Position numbers and translations under genes: made by a program. A stretch of 64,000 bases of DNA from Rhizobium sp. Pop5. Its GTDB lineage: Bacteria; Pseudomonadota; Alphaproteobacteria; Rhizobiales; Rhizobiaceae. The DNA lies in assembly GCF_024721175.1 (NCBI RefSeq), contig NZ_CP099399.1:4320501-4384500 (forward strand), read 5' to 3'. Shown here piece by piece: positions 45,111-53,725 of this stretch. Numbering within the stretch: position 1 is the stretch's first letter; each line of letters begins with the position of its first letter. The notes beneath the pieces are model-generated. The model was not told the origin of the DNA and did no database searches. It was given only the letters and a program-made list of their open reading frames with translations.

Positions 45111-45977
45111 TCACCTATTGAGATATAGTTGGGATGGAATTTGCGATGCCAAATGATATCTCGAATTTACCTCATAAGGATGCTGTATATAATCAAAATC
45201 ATCGTCTAGATAATCGAAACAATGTACGTTCGACAAAGGCAATTTCCCGCCAGAAGAGTCAATCGCCTGGAATAGACGCTCCGTTTGCGGCCACCATGAG
45301 CAGCGTTCTTTCCATGAATCTGTGAGGCGCGTTGCGAGACGATCTCTTAGCGAAGCATCCCATTTGAAATGATGTACAGGAACCTGGGTATCGGCCCAAA
45401 GAATTTCTTGTCCCTTTATGAGGTCGTGGTTTGCGTGCTTTATTCGAACGTCAGGCCTTGCACAAACCACCTTGTTCGTCTGGCCCTGGACAATGACTTT
45501 CGTCATGTTTGTGCCTACAGGAAATTGGGACCATATAGTGCGACAAGGGTCAAAAGCGCAAAGTGAACCGTCTCTTGCGACTCGGTCGATGAAATATCCT
45601 TTGCATGCGCTTTGCCCTTTCTCGGTCCAATGTGAGGTCATCACGGGTAAGGGATAGGGATGAATCTGGAATTCGTCGACATCCGCCCAGACAATCCAAT
45701 CGCAGCTCTTGGAAATCGTCGACTGAATTTCATCGTGGTGAGCTCGTAAAGACATCGCGTCAAAAGTGCACACCAATTCTCGTAACGTCACTCCCTCCAT
45801 TTGGCCTAAAACAGACCTCGATCCTTCCAGAATTCTGTCTCGTTCTACTTTCGGGATGCCCGGCTCAAATTGAATCGAAATTTCAAAACGACAAACACCT
45901 TGCCGAAGATAATGGCGAACAAACTGGGGTAGCCAGCCGATCCGCGCCGGTTCCGTGGTCATAACCAAGGAGATCAT
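45111..45977 (-). CDS. Glycosyltransferase (GT2/GT92-like, Glyco_tranf_2_4 type)
   Basis: This 288-residue protein begins MISLVMTTEPARIGWLPQFV, with an early RxGWLPQFVRHYLRQGV helix. It has the DxD-type motif CDWIVWADVDEFQI near residue 98 and the HHFKWDASLRDRL segment near 210 typical of this glycosyltransferase group. The ATG at 45977 overlaps the stop of the preceding gene (ATGA). It probably adds a sugar to the same acceptor as its neighbours; substrate unknown. Confidence 0.68.
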   Translation of the reverse strand: MISLVMTTEPARIGWLPQFVRHYLRQGVCRFEISIQFEPGIPKVERDRILEGSRSVLGQMEGVTLRELVCTFDAMSLRAHHDEIQSTISKSCDWIVWADVDEFQIHPYPLPVMTSHWTEKGQSACKGYFIDRVARDGSLCAFDPCRTIWSQFPVGTNMTKVIVQGQTNKVVCARPDVRIKHANHDLIKGQEILWADTQVPVHHFKWDASLRDRLATRLTDSWKERCSWWPQTERLFQAIDSSGGKLPLSNVHCFDYLDDDFDYIQHPYEVNSRYHLASQIPSQLYLNR

Positions 45978-46666
45978 GTATAGATGTCCTGCATATGAGC
46001 TGCCCACGTTGCAAACGCGCTATTTGTTCGATGGCCCGGCAATGTCCCGTACAGCATGTCCTTACGCCAGGCGACATAATTGAAGGAAAGCTGGTCCCGT
46101 CGACTTCCGTGTTCTAACTCAGACCACCAGCCGGCGCAGAAATCCCGTGCCCTTACTGTATTCCTGCGGACCAAAATTGAAGTTTCAACCAAGCCGTAAT
46201 TCTCGGGGAACCCTTCTTCACGATATCGCTTTATTTGCATCAATATTTTGCTTGGGTCGTCCTTACGGCGTGCGATGCACGCCGCCGCTTCTTCATATGC
46301 ACAGTTACGGGGGCCGTAAGTCGATGGATATGCAAATGTTGCTAGATCATGCTCTCCCAAATATCCGATAGCGTCTAATAGCAGTCCAGATGGTTGAAGG
46401 CAGGCATCGATCCAGATGCTGTACTCATGTTCGGGTAAATAGAGGTGCGGATGCAACTTTATATGCCGTGCCAACCTGACTCTTTGATCGAGGGTAGTTG
46501 ACGGTTTGACTGGCAATATCCTCCAAGGTGGTCGGCGGGGAAGGACTTGATCCGTGAAGCATAAATGTGAAACAGGCCCAGCTAGCGACAACTTAAGGCT
46601 GTCGTATGGACCCAAAAGAGCAGTGTAGACTACTACATTGGAGTATTCCGGGGTATCACTGCCCAT
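45974..46666 (-). CDS. DUF616/TOD1-type glycosyltransferase
   Basis: This 230-residue protein has the DUF616 (TOD1/MUCI70-like) pattern: VVVYTALLGPYDSLKLS, LCFTDQVLPRRPPWRI, RVRLARHIKLHPHLYLPEHEYSIWIDACLQ, YEEAAACIARRKDD, EGFPENYGLVETSILVRR and SRRDQLSFNYVAW. Members are predicted inverting glycosyltransferases that transfer hexoses or uronic acids. It follows the carbamoyltransferase by 2 bp and overlaps the next glycosyltransferase gene. Confidence 0.75.
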   Translation of the reverse strand: MGSDTPEYSNVVVYTALLGPYDSLKLSLAGPVSHLCFTDQVLPRRPPWRILPVKPSTTLDQRVRLARHIKLHPHLYLPEHEYSIWIDACLQPSGLLLDAIGYLGEHDLATFAYPSTYGPRNCAYEEAAACIARRKDDPSKILMQIKRYREEGFPENYGLVETSILVRRNTVRARDFCAGWWSELEHGSRRDQLSFNYVAWRKDMLYGTLPGHRTNSAFATWAAHMQDIYT

Positions 46667-46668
46667 TC

Positions 46669-48321
46669 TTATACCCGCTCCACAATAAAATTCTCCAGGA
46701 CTAAGAGGTCGATCTTGTTCTCAACAAAGGTCCTGATGGCGTCTTGCGGGGTGCAAACAATTGGCTCGCTACTGTGGTTAAAGGACGTGTTGAGCAAAAT
46801 AGGGTGCTCCGTTAAATTTCCGAATGCATTTAGAAGGTCATAAAATTTCGGGCACAATTGCCGCTCGACTACTTGTACACGCGCCGTGCCATCGACGTGT
46901 GTGATCGCAGGAAACTGCGTTCTGAAACCCCGGCGCACATCCGCCGTGAACAGCATGTATGGATCAAGTTTAGCACCGTCGAAATACTTAAGTGCAGCTT
47001 CCTTTAAGACCGCAGGAGCAAACGGTCTAAAAATCTCTCGTTGTTTGATGATGGCATTCAAGCGTGCGGCCATGTCCTCTCGGCGAGGGTCGGCGAGCAA
47101 GCTGCGTGCGCCGAGGGCCCGAGGTCCGAACTCCATCCTGCCTTGGAACCAACCTACGACCGCCCCATCAGCGATAGCTTTTGAAACAGAGGAAACGAGC
47201 TCGTCATCAGGTTCTTCCCGATAGTCGAGGCCCAGCTCAGCCAGTAACCGGGGAATTTGGTAGGAATCAAAAGAAGGGCCGAGATACGGATTAAATAACG
47301 TCTTCGACCTATCTAGCCGCGCAAGATCGCCGGATCGCTGCGCTAGAAACGCTGCACCGATTGCAGCTCCGGCATCCCCCGCTGCAGGCTGGATGAAAAC
47401 GTCGGCGAAACCCGCGTTCGCAGCGATGTAAGCATTTGCCTTACAATTAAGAAACACGCCGCCCGCAAGACAGATATTCAAGATACCGGGAAATTCCGAC
47501 TTTGCGTGCCGCACCAATTTCAAAAGTGTGCTTTCCGTTAAGCGTTGCAGTGAAGCCGCCACGTCTGCGTGCACAGGTTGAATTGGCTCTTCAGGTAGGC
47601 GCTGAGGACCAAACACTGAGGTTAAAAATCGACAGCCGTCGCCATCTCTACTCATCTGACTTTCTACGAACGCTGAAGCGCATCGAAATGATCCGTCGAG
47701 GTTAGGACTCAACAGACTCTCCGCAGAATACTTGTCGGGACTGCCGAAAGCCGCCAGTCCCATTACTTTGTACTCGTCAAGAAGCGGACGAAAGCCTAAA
47801 TGCTCTGTCACTGCCGAATAAATTAATCCGATTGAATTCGGATATTTTATCTCCTTGCGATTACGGATCTGCCCGCTGCGACCCTCGAACAGCGATATGC
47901 ACGTGTCTTCCCCGACACCATCAACAACCAAGATGCAGCAATGATCAAACGGTGAGCAAAAATAAGCCGATGCTGCGTGAGCGGCATGGTGTGGTACGAA
48001 ACAGAGTGGCGTATCGGCGCCTACAAGTCTTTTTACGTGCTTCTTCAGGCTTGCCAGTTCTTCGACAGGTACGCGCGAGGATATCCCACCAAAGCCCCTC
48101 AGATACTTTCTTGAAGGCTGCTCGTAGAAGCAAACAACATCAAGATCCGAAGGGCTCTCAATCGCAGATAGACAAAATTCGATAGCGGCGGCAGGAAACC
48201 TCTTGTCGTTTTTGCTGCGGGTGAAGCGCTCCTCCTCCGCAGCAGCAATCAAAACGCCATCCTCAACGAGAGCCGCTGCGGAGTTGTGGTAGAAGCAGGA
48301 AATACCAAGACTTATAGTCAA
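46669..48321 (-). CDS. Carbamoyltransferase (NodU/CmcH family)
   Basis: This 550-residue protein is of normal family length. The Kae1-like N-terminal domain has LGISCFYHNSAAALVEDG, AAEEERFTRSKNDKRFP, the metal-binding HHAAHAASAYF and VVDGVGED. The C-terminal carbamoyl-adenylate domain has CLAGGVFLNCKAN, GRMEFGPRALGARSLLADPR, FRPFAPAV and NTSFNHSSEP. It transfers a carbamoyl group from carbamoyl phosphate (via carbamoyl-AMP) to a hydroxyl of a sugar or metabolite. The TTG start at 48321 overlaps the radical SAM stop (TTGA). Unlike NodU, no nod gene is nearby. Confidence 0.9.
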   Translation of the reverse strand: MTISLGISCFYHNSAAALVEDGVLIAAAEEERFTRSKNDKRFPAAAIEFCLSAIESPSDLDVVCFYEQPSRKYLRGFGGISSRVPVEELASLKKHVKRLVGADTPLCFVPHHAAHAASAYFCSPFDHCCILVVDGVGEDTCISLFEGRSGQIRNRKEIKYPNSIGLIYSAVTEHLGFRPLLDEYKVMGLAAFGSPDKYSAESLLSPNLDGSFRCASAFVESQMSRDGDGCRFLTSVFGPQRLPEEPIQPVHADVAASLQRLTESTLLKLVRHAKSEFPGILNICLAGGVFLNCKANAYIAANAGFADVFIQPAAGDAGAAIGAAFLAQRSGDLARLDRSKTLFNPYLGPSFDSYQIPRLLAELGLDYREEPDDELVSSVSKAIADGAVVGWFQGRMEFGPRALGARSLLADPRREDMAARLNAIIKQREIFRPFAPAVLKEAALKYFDGAKLDPYMLFTADVRRGFRTQFPAITHVDGTARVQVVERQLCPKFYDLLNAFGNLTEHPILLNTSFNHSSEPIVCTPQDAIRTFVENKIDLLVLENFIVERV

Positions 48322-49280
48322 TTTTCAACTCTGCGCTTAGTAACAGCGATATCTACCAAACAGGAACAAGCATGCCGTGTGCAGATGGCTATCGGTCCTT
48401 CGGGCAAGGAGAAAGTCCCGCAAATATTTCCTAGGTTTCCTCCTTCTCTGCAATTAGCGCGAAACAAGTCGCCGTTTCCATGAACTACCAACAGCTCGAT
48501 CCCCGCCGCGCACGAAAACCCCAAGAATCGATTTGCTCGCGTTGCCACCATTCGCGACGCCTCAACGGTGTTTTGCGTTCCGTCCTCGTAGGCGACACGC
48601 ATACGACTGCAAGTTCGGTCTTGCTTAGCGGCAGTCCTTGTTGAGAAGCGATAGGTCTTCAGGGTATCGAGTTGTTCGTCCTCATACGGGTAAAGTTCGT
48701 TCTTGAATGAGACTAGCAACGGTTTCAACGTTGCGGTCACATCGCGGTGCTCTTCTGTAAGCCTAACGGCGATATGGCGTGTCTCCTCGAAGCGATCTGG
48801 GAGCATTGTGAAATTTACATGGACCGAACAAAACGCCGTTAAGAAGTTTAAAACACTTACAAATTTGTCATAGTCGGAGTACTCGATGTGATAGGTCAAG
48901 GTGACCTCACGCCAGACTGGTCCGAGCCGTTCCCACCACGCCCGTGGACGTGTGGCATTCGAGATTATCCCTACGGTATGTCCTAGATTCACTGCACGTG
49001 AAGCGGAGCTTTGGAGCGGCTCCCACAGTGTGGGCTCTCCCCCGGTCCATTGAAAATGAACTTGGCGCCCGGTACCGGACGACCATTCGCTCACCGCATC
49101 GACGAAGCGGTGGGCTTGTGCGGCATCCTGTTGCCAAAGTGTCCCGTCGTGTAAATATTTGGGACAGTATGAACAACGGTAGTTGCACCTGTTTCCAACG
49201 TTCCAATCAACAACGAGCAGTTTTGAGCGTGCGGCGTCGGTGTGCTCCAGTGATACAATTTTTGGCCGAGTCACATTCAT
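48318..49280 (-). CDS. Radical SAM protein with SPASM-like C-terminus
   Basis: This 320-residue protein has the radical SAM cluster motif VGNRCNYRCSYCPKYLHDG (CxxxCxxC near residue 50), the FQWTGGEPTLWEPL glycine motif, and later GHTVGIISNATRPRAWW. The last 80 residues contain further cysteines (FLGFSCAAGIELLVV; LFRANCREGGNLGNI; ICTRHACSCLVDI), like the auxiliary-cluster SPASM region of peptide- and sugar-modifying enzymes. ATG 49280 overlaps the SGNH gene stop. It probably carries out a radical modification on the operon's product or on a peptide. Confidence 0.82.
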   Translation of the reverse strand: MNVTRPKIVSLEHTDAARSKLLVVDWNVGNRCNYRCSYCPKYLHDGTLWQQDAAQAHRFVDAVSEWSSGTGRQVHFQWTGGEPTLWEPLQSSASRAVNLGHTVGIISNATRPRAWWERLGPVWREVTLTYHIEYSDYDKFVSVLNFLTAFCSVHVNFTMLPDRFEETRHIAVRLTEEHRDVTATLKPLLVSFKNELYPYEDEQLDTLKTYRFSTRTAAKQDRTCSRMRVAYEDGTQNTVEASRMVATRANRFLGFSCAAGIELLVVHGNGDLFRANCREGGNLGNICGTFSLPEGPIAICTRHACSCLVDIAVTKRRVEN

Positions 49281-50200
49281 CGATACGGTTCCACGACAAT
49301 TGTTTCCTGCCGTCGGGCCACCCATGAAGTCACATCGTCACCTAAAGTCAGATTGTTTTCCAAAGACCGAAAAATACGTCGAACTCGACGGCCTCGCCTT
49401 TGAAAACTGGTGGTAGCCATCTTCGCAACTGCGGCCAACGCTAAAAGCTTATTGGAAAGGGGGCCTGGATGTGTGTGGTCACCCGCAAAGTCTATCCGCG
49501 GAAATACAAGACCACTATACTCTTCGTTCGACATCCACTGATTTATACTTGGAGTCTTATAGTATGTTGCATAGGTGTAATAAAATGGAACGCAATACGC
49601 CAGACAGGCGAGGGAGCAAATCTTAATTGAGCGATATAGTCGCGCCATGTCATTTGCATAGCCTTCAAGGTCTTCACACTTTTTCTTAAGGCTAATTCTT
49701 TCATCGGACCATTCCGATCTGTTCGGCTGCCCCGGTCTCAGGGTGTATCCTTTTTTTTCGGAGGCCCAATACTCGACGCGAGATGCTTGGGTAAAAGCTA
49801 CAAATACAATATCGGGCCGGAGGCATTCTATGCTTTCCGACAGCTGTCTAGATATATAATCATTGCTGGCACCGGGAACAGCCAGGTTAATATCGAAAAC
49901 TCGGCGTCCCAAAAGTATTTGAAGCAGTCGAGCCATCTGCGCGCCTAAGGTTTGTTCCCGGGGTAGACCGTAGCCGAATGCAAAACTGCACCCCAATACG
50001 AGAATGGTGAGATCACGCTTGCCTGGTTTGCGTTCAGCCAGCCTAAAACCTTGGTCATCCAGCTTATGAACGAACCCGTCCGTGGTGACAAATTCGCGCC
50101 CAGGCACTTCGAATCCGAATGATACTTGGCCAGGATGTATAAATCCCGGCCTGTCTTCTGAAGTATCTAGACGTTCTCTGACAACACGCTTCGGCCCCAT
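49277..50200 (-). CDS. SGNH/GDSL-type hydrolase or acyltransferase-like protein
   Basis: This 307-residue protein has block I LGCSFAFGYGLPREQTLG (nucleophile Ser near residue 73), an Asn block in AVPGASNDYISRQL and a C-terminal Asp-His pair in FAGDHTHPGPLSNKLLA (near residue 250), as in SGNH esterases and sugar O-acyl hydrolases. No signal peptide is seen. It is the first gene of a seven-gene operon; ATG 50200 is preceded by GAGAGG. It may remove or add an O-acyl group on the glycan made by the downstream enzymes. Confidence 0.75.
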   Translation of the reverse strand: MGPKRVVRERLDTSEDRPGFIHPGQVSFGFEVPGREFVTTDGFVHKLDDQGFRLAERKPGKRDLTILVLGCSFAFGYGLPREQTLGAQMARLLQILLGRRVFDINLAVPGASNDYISRQLSESIECLRPDIVFVAFTQASRVEYWASEKKGYTLRPGQPNRSEWSDERISLKKKCEDLEGYANDMARLYRSIKICSLACLAYCVPFYYTYATYYKTPSINQWMSNEEYSGLVFPRIDFAGDHTHPGPLSNKLLALAAVAKMATTSFQRRGRRVRRIFRSLENNLTLGDDVTSWVARRQETIVVEPYR

Positions 50201-50524
50201 ACCACAACCTCTCGGAATAGAGCTGCGAGAAACGAATAAGCATAGCTCTCCACTTGACCGGACATCGGAGAAGAGTATTTAGAATGAATTGCCTGTTTGT
50301 GCTTGCTACACACGTATTGCATGAGTTTTAATGAAATGCAATCGCCTTCCAATAATCCTTTTTTACTACGGAAATAGCACTTCCATGCAACAGAAGGCTT
50401 TGATTGCTTGGCGAAACAACACAGATAGTTGTTGATTGACGTTCCCCGAGTTGGCGCGTTGATCTTTCACCTAAAATAGCCGAGCCTTCAAACATAAACC
50501 AACGTTTATGTTTGACGGAGGACC
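50201..50524. promoter_or_regulatory. Region between the operon start and the serine recombinase
   Basis: The spacer must hold the promoter of the minus-strand operon and of the recombinase. A perfect 9-bp inverted repeat AAACATAAA/TTTATGTTT (50490-50498 and 50505-50513) lies 11 bp before the recombinase start. It may be a recombinase-binding site or operator. No other gene is seen. Confidence 0.5.
50495..50506 (+). repeat. Direct repeat flanking the small serine recombinase, left copy
   Basis: TAAACCAACGTT here recurs exactly at 51177-51188, on either side of the recombinase gene. It could be the recombination core of this enzyme. Confidence 0.55.
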
Positions 50525-51159
50525 ATGAAATACGTCGCCTACTACCGCGTTTCAACATCCAAACAGCAGCGCTCAGGACTTGGTCTGGCAGCACAAAAGG
50601 CGACCATCGAAGCCTTCGTACAACCTGCTGACGAATTGATTGCGGAATTCGTCGAAACAAGTTCGGGCAAAAAGGACGACCGTTCGAAGCTCGCTGAGGC
50701 AATCAAGATCACGAGAAAAAACAACGCCAAATTGGTGATCGCGAAGCTCGATCGCTTTTCGAGGCGGGTCAGCTTCATCGCGAAGATGATGGAAAGCGAT
50801 GTCGGATTTGTAGTCGCAGACATGCCGACAGCGTCAGAATTCCAGCTCCATATCTTTGCAGCTTTGGCTCAAGAGGAGCGCCGGCTCATCTCGGCGAGAA
50901 CAAAAGCCGCTCTCGCTGAAGCGAAGAAAAAGGGAGTGAAGCTAGGTGTTCACGGAGCGCGCCTCGCACAGCAAAATAGAATCGAGGCTACTCGTCGAGC
51001 AAGTGAGCGAGCCCTCATCTACCGGAAGGTTGGACCGGCATGTCTTATTCGGGCATCGCCCGCCACCTTAACGAGGCAGGGATAAAATCGAAGATGGGTG
51101 GCATCTTTCACCCGCAGAGTATCAAAAATTTGATCCGCTGTTTAAGTGAGCCTCACTGA
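50525..51159 (+). pseudogene. Small serine recombinase (resolvase), frameshifted near its 3' end
   Basis: The N-terminal resolvase domain is complete: YVAYYRVSTSKQQRSGLGLA with the catalytic Ser, EFVETSSGKKDDRSKL, AKLDRFSRRVSFIAKMM and EERRLISARTKAAL. After ERALIYRKVG the reading frame shifts near 51030. The expected DNA-binding tail (GMSYSGIARHLNEAGIKSK ... FHPQSIKNLIR) is found in another frame up to the TGA at 51157-51159. As read, the product has a wrong 20-residue tail and probably no HTH. Confidence 0.78.
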
Positions 51160-51176
51160 TTAAATCAATCACAATT

Positions 51177-51188
51177 TAAACCAACGTT
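51177..51188 (+). repeat. Direct repeat flanking the small serine recombinase, right copy
   Basis: This is the second exact copy of TAAACCAACGTT, 18 bp after the original stop of the recombinase. Confidence 0.55.
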
Positions 51189-52070
51189 CAAAAATGGCTC
51201 CGCACCGGCTGATCCTATCTCGGGTTTTCTCTGTTTTTCGCGCCAAGGGGCTTTTTTTACCTATCGCACCTGTCGATAATCGATCAACTCAACTGCATCA
51301 GGTGACACGATGTTCGCAATTGCACCCACAGATTTAGATTGGTTCGACCGATTGAGAACTGGTCCTGTACCGAACTTGATCAATTTTTGGACACCGACGC
51401 CTTGGAATATCAGGCGCTTAAGCTCCAATGACCGATTTTATTTTCTGCTGAAGCATCCAGTTCGGAAAGTCGCGGGTTACGGACTGTTTGTTAGTTATGT
51501 CGAACTGTCTGCTGCCGATGCATGGGAAAAATTTGGAGTGGGAAACGGAGTGGATAGCAGGGAAGGCCTAACCACTAAGGTACAGGATTTTGCGACAAAG
51601 CGCTCCATAAAGGCACTGCCGTCTAATCCGCAAATTGGATGCATACTACTTCGAGAACCTGTTTTTCTCGCCGACAATGAATTTCTATCTCCCGATGAAG
51701 TAGGCCATACCTTTCCTCGCGAGGTGGTGAAACTGAAATATTTCACCGATCAAGATAAACTCCAACTTGCCCTGGGCCGGCCAATGCTGGTCACAACACC
51801 CTTCACGTTGGTCGCTGGCACCGGAACTCGGAAACATGTATCCCGAAAAGACAGGAAAGGACAGTCTGCGTTTCGGCAGACCGTCCTGAAGAACTACGAA
51901 CATCGTTGCTGCATCACCGGCGCTACGATAGCGGAATTGCTAGAAGCAGCCCACATACAGCCATATGTGGACCAGCGAAGTGATCATCCTCAGAACGGGC
52001 TTTGCCTAAGGGCAGATATTCATCGCCTTTTCGACAGTGGGTTGATCACGATAGACACGAGCTTCCGGCT

Positions 52071-52075
52071 GCACG
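52071..52075. repeat. Target-site duplication, left, of the IS3 element
   Basis: GCACG here and at 53395-53399 adjoin the two IS3 ends. Confidence 0.7.
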
Positions 52076-52107
52076 TGGAGTGCCCCCCATTTCGCCGGAC
52101 AGATCAG

Positions 52108-52935
52108 CTATTGAGACAATGCTTTGATGAACTCCCTTGGGGAGGCCATTTTCAGCGCTGAGTGTGGATGGATTTCATTATAGTCTTCGATCCATCCGTC
52201 GATCTTCCGGAGAGCTGTATCGGCGTCCGGAATGGGTGAGATGCGTATATAGTCCCGCTTCAAGGTTTTGACGAAGGCTTCAGACATGCCGTTCGATTGT
52301 GGGCTGGCAACGGGCGTGAAGCATGGGATCAGGTTGAGGGCTTGGGCAAACAGCCTGGTCTCCCGCGCGGTGTATGCACTGCCGTTATCAGATAGATGTT
52401 CTATTGCATGCGGGGCGCTGGTTGCGCCGAAGCGCTTTTCGACGGCCTCCAACATCATGTCTCGAATGTCGCAGCCGGATATCCCGGCATTGGCGACGGC
52501 TGCCCATGAGATAATTTCCCGGTCAAACGCATCGATGATGAACGCGAGACGGACCACCTCGCCATTCCAGCAAGTGAACTCAAGGCCATCCGAGCACCAG
52601 CGCAGGTTAGACCGCATCACCATGACCTTGCCGTCGTGGACACGGCCTATTCGCACCGCCGTGTGTTTCTCAAGGATCATAGCGTGATTGGCCATGATGC
52701 GATGAACTCGCTTGCGATTGACGACGGGCAGATCAGCAGCTCGCCGCTGCCTGTTGAGAAGGGCAGCGATCCGCCGATAGCCATAGGTCGGCCGAGCATC
52801 CACGAGTTTACGAATGGCAGGCAGCAGCTCGGCATCGTCCGCTTTGAGGTATGATCCACGCGGCTTGCACTTGCCTTTAAGGCGCTCCACGAGATTGGAC
52901 CGCGATACGCCCAGGACGTCAGCCACGGTCTTCAT
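52108..52935 (-). CDS. IS3-family transposase OrfB
   Basis: This 275-residue integrase-core protein has an HTH_21 segment (IRKLVDARPTYGYRRIAALLNRQRR), the first Asp in LRWCSDGLEFTCWNGE, the second in HLSDNGSAYTA and the Glu in SNGMSEAFVKTLKRDY. It overlaps OrfA by 4 bp (ATGA), allowing coupled translation or a frameshifted fusion. Confidence 0.92.
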   Translation of the reverse strand: MKTVADVLGVSRSNLVERLKGKCKPRGSYLKADDAELLPAIRKLVDARPTYGYRRIAALLNRQRRAADLPVVNRKRVHRIMANHAMILEKHTAVRIGRVHDGKVMVMRSNLRWCSDGLEFTCWNGEVVRLAFIIDAFDREIISWAAVANAGISGCDIRDMMLEAVEKRFGATSAPHAIEHLSDNGSAYTARETRLFAQALNLIPCFTPVASPQSNGMSEAFVKTLKRDYIRISPIPDADTALRKIDGWIEDYNEIHPHSALKMASPREFIKALSQ

Positions 52936-53321
52936 CGGGAACCGTCCTTCGGCAACAAGATCGGCCGCGATATCGGTTTTTTTGAGTGGGCTTTAGAAAG
53001 AGCTTCGCGGAGAATCTCGTTCTCCAACGTCTTGCGCCCGAGGATGCGCTCAAGCTCGCGCACTCGATCTTCCAGCTTCTTCACCTCGGAATTGCCGATC
53101 ACTGGCTCGTCAGAATCCACGGCCACCGCACCTCCCTCGCTCAGGAGCCTACGCCAGCGATACAGAAGATTTGGCGCAACTCCATGCCGCCGCGCCGCGG
53201 AGGAAACGGTCTCCCCGGCGGCATAGCTTTCCTCGATGATCTGCAGTTTGCGTTCCGTTGTCCAGCGTCGCCGCCGGACGTCACCGATCATCAAGTCAAC
53301 CTGTCGAAACTCGTTAGACAT
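52932..53321 (-). CDS. IS3-family transposase OrfA
   Basis: This protein of about 129 residues has an HTH (RRRWTTERKLQIIEESYAAGE; ARRHGVAPNLLYRWRRLL) and a leucine-zipper-like C-terminal helix (VKKLEDRVRELERILGRKTLENEILREAL), as in IS3 OrfA proteins that bind the inverted repeats. Confidence 0.9.
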   Translation of the reverse strand: MSNEFRQVDLMIGDVRRRRWTTERKLQIIEESYAAGETVSSAARRHGVAPNLLYRWRRLLSEGGAVAVDSDEPVIGNSEVKKLEDRVRELERILGRKTLENEILREALSKAHSKKPISRPILLPKDGSR

Positions 53322-53394
53322 AAGCTTATCCTCAAGCCTGTGCTTGAGCCTTCCTGCTTATGCTGAGTGTCCGGTCGAAAGTGGGGGCAGTTCA

Positions 53395-53399
53395 GCACG
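53395..53399. repeat. Target-site duplication, right, of the IS3 element
   Basis: This is the second GCACG copy, directly after the IS3 end and before the resumed HNH reading frame. Confidence 0.7.
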
Positions 53400-53725
53400 T
53401 TAGTCCGAAGCTTGCAGGAACCGACTATCAAAAACTTGTAGGCCAGCCAGTAACGTTGCCAACCTTATCCACTACTCGCCCTTCCACTTTAGCACTTGAG
53501 CATCATTTCCATCAAATTTTCCGGTAGGTGACGATCAGTGTGAGCTGAAGCAATACCTGCCTGGTGACTGCAGGCTAAACTCGATGAACAGCCGGATGAG
53601 GCCAATGTCAGGAGGAGCAAATGGTGGTGGAATATCGTGATCGTGCACACAAACCGATAGCATTGATCCCTTACTGTCTCGTCGTATTTTAAAGTTTGAT
53701 CGCGGATTGCGCCAAGCCCCCAAGT

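Larger units (their letters stand above)
52076..53394 (-). mobile_element. IS3-family insertion sequence, 1,319 bp
   Basis: The ends are imperfect inverted repeats with TG...CA termini: TGGAGTGCCCCCCATTTCG at 52076 and, reversed at the right, TGAACTGCCCCCACTTTCG ending at 53394. GCACG duplications flank the element. It contains the usual orfA-orfB pair on the minus strand, and both appear intact. It disrupts the HNH endonuclease gene. Confidence 0.87.
51310..53527 (+). pseudogene. HNH restriction-type endonuclease gene split by an IS3 element
   Basis: Codons 51310-52075 encode an N-terminal module (YGLFVSYVELSAADAWEKFG) and an HNH_2-type nuclease core: QTVLKNYEHRCCITGATIAELLEAAHIQPYVDQRSDHPQNGLCL, then DIHRLFDSGLITID with its Cys, His and Asn residues. 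The IS3 insertion cuts after RLH. The frame resumes at 53400 with VSPKLAGTDYQKLVGQPVTL and ends at 53527, giving a 297-residue original. This HNH_2 type is typical of modification-dependent or phage-restriction nucleases. It is presumably inactive now. Confidence 0.8.

Noticed and set aside
46669..48321. Naming the carbamoyltransferase nodU
   Set aside because: It has family motifs but no nod box or nod genes nearby, and its N-terminus (LGISCFYHNSAA) fits the general carbamoyltransferase group better than NodU.
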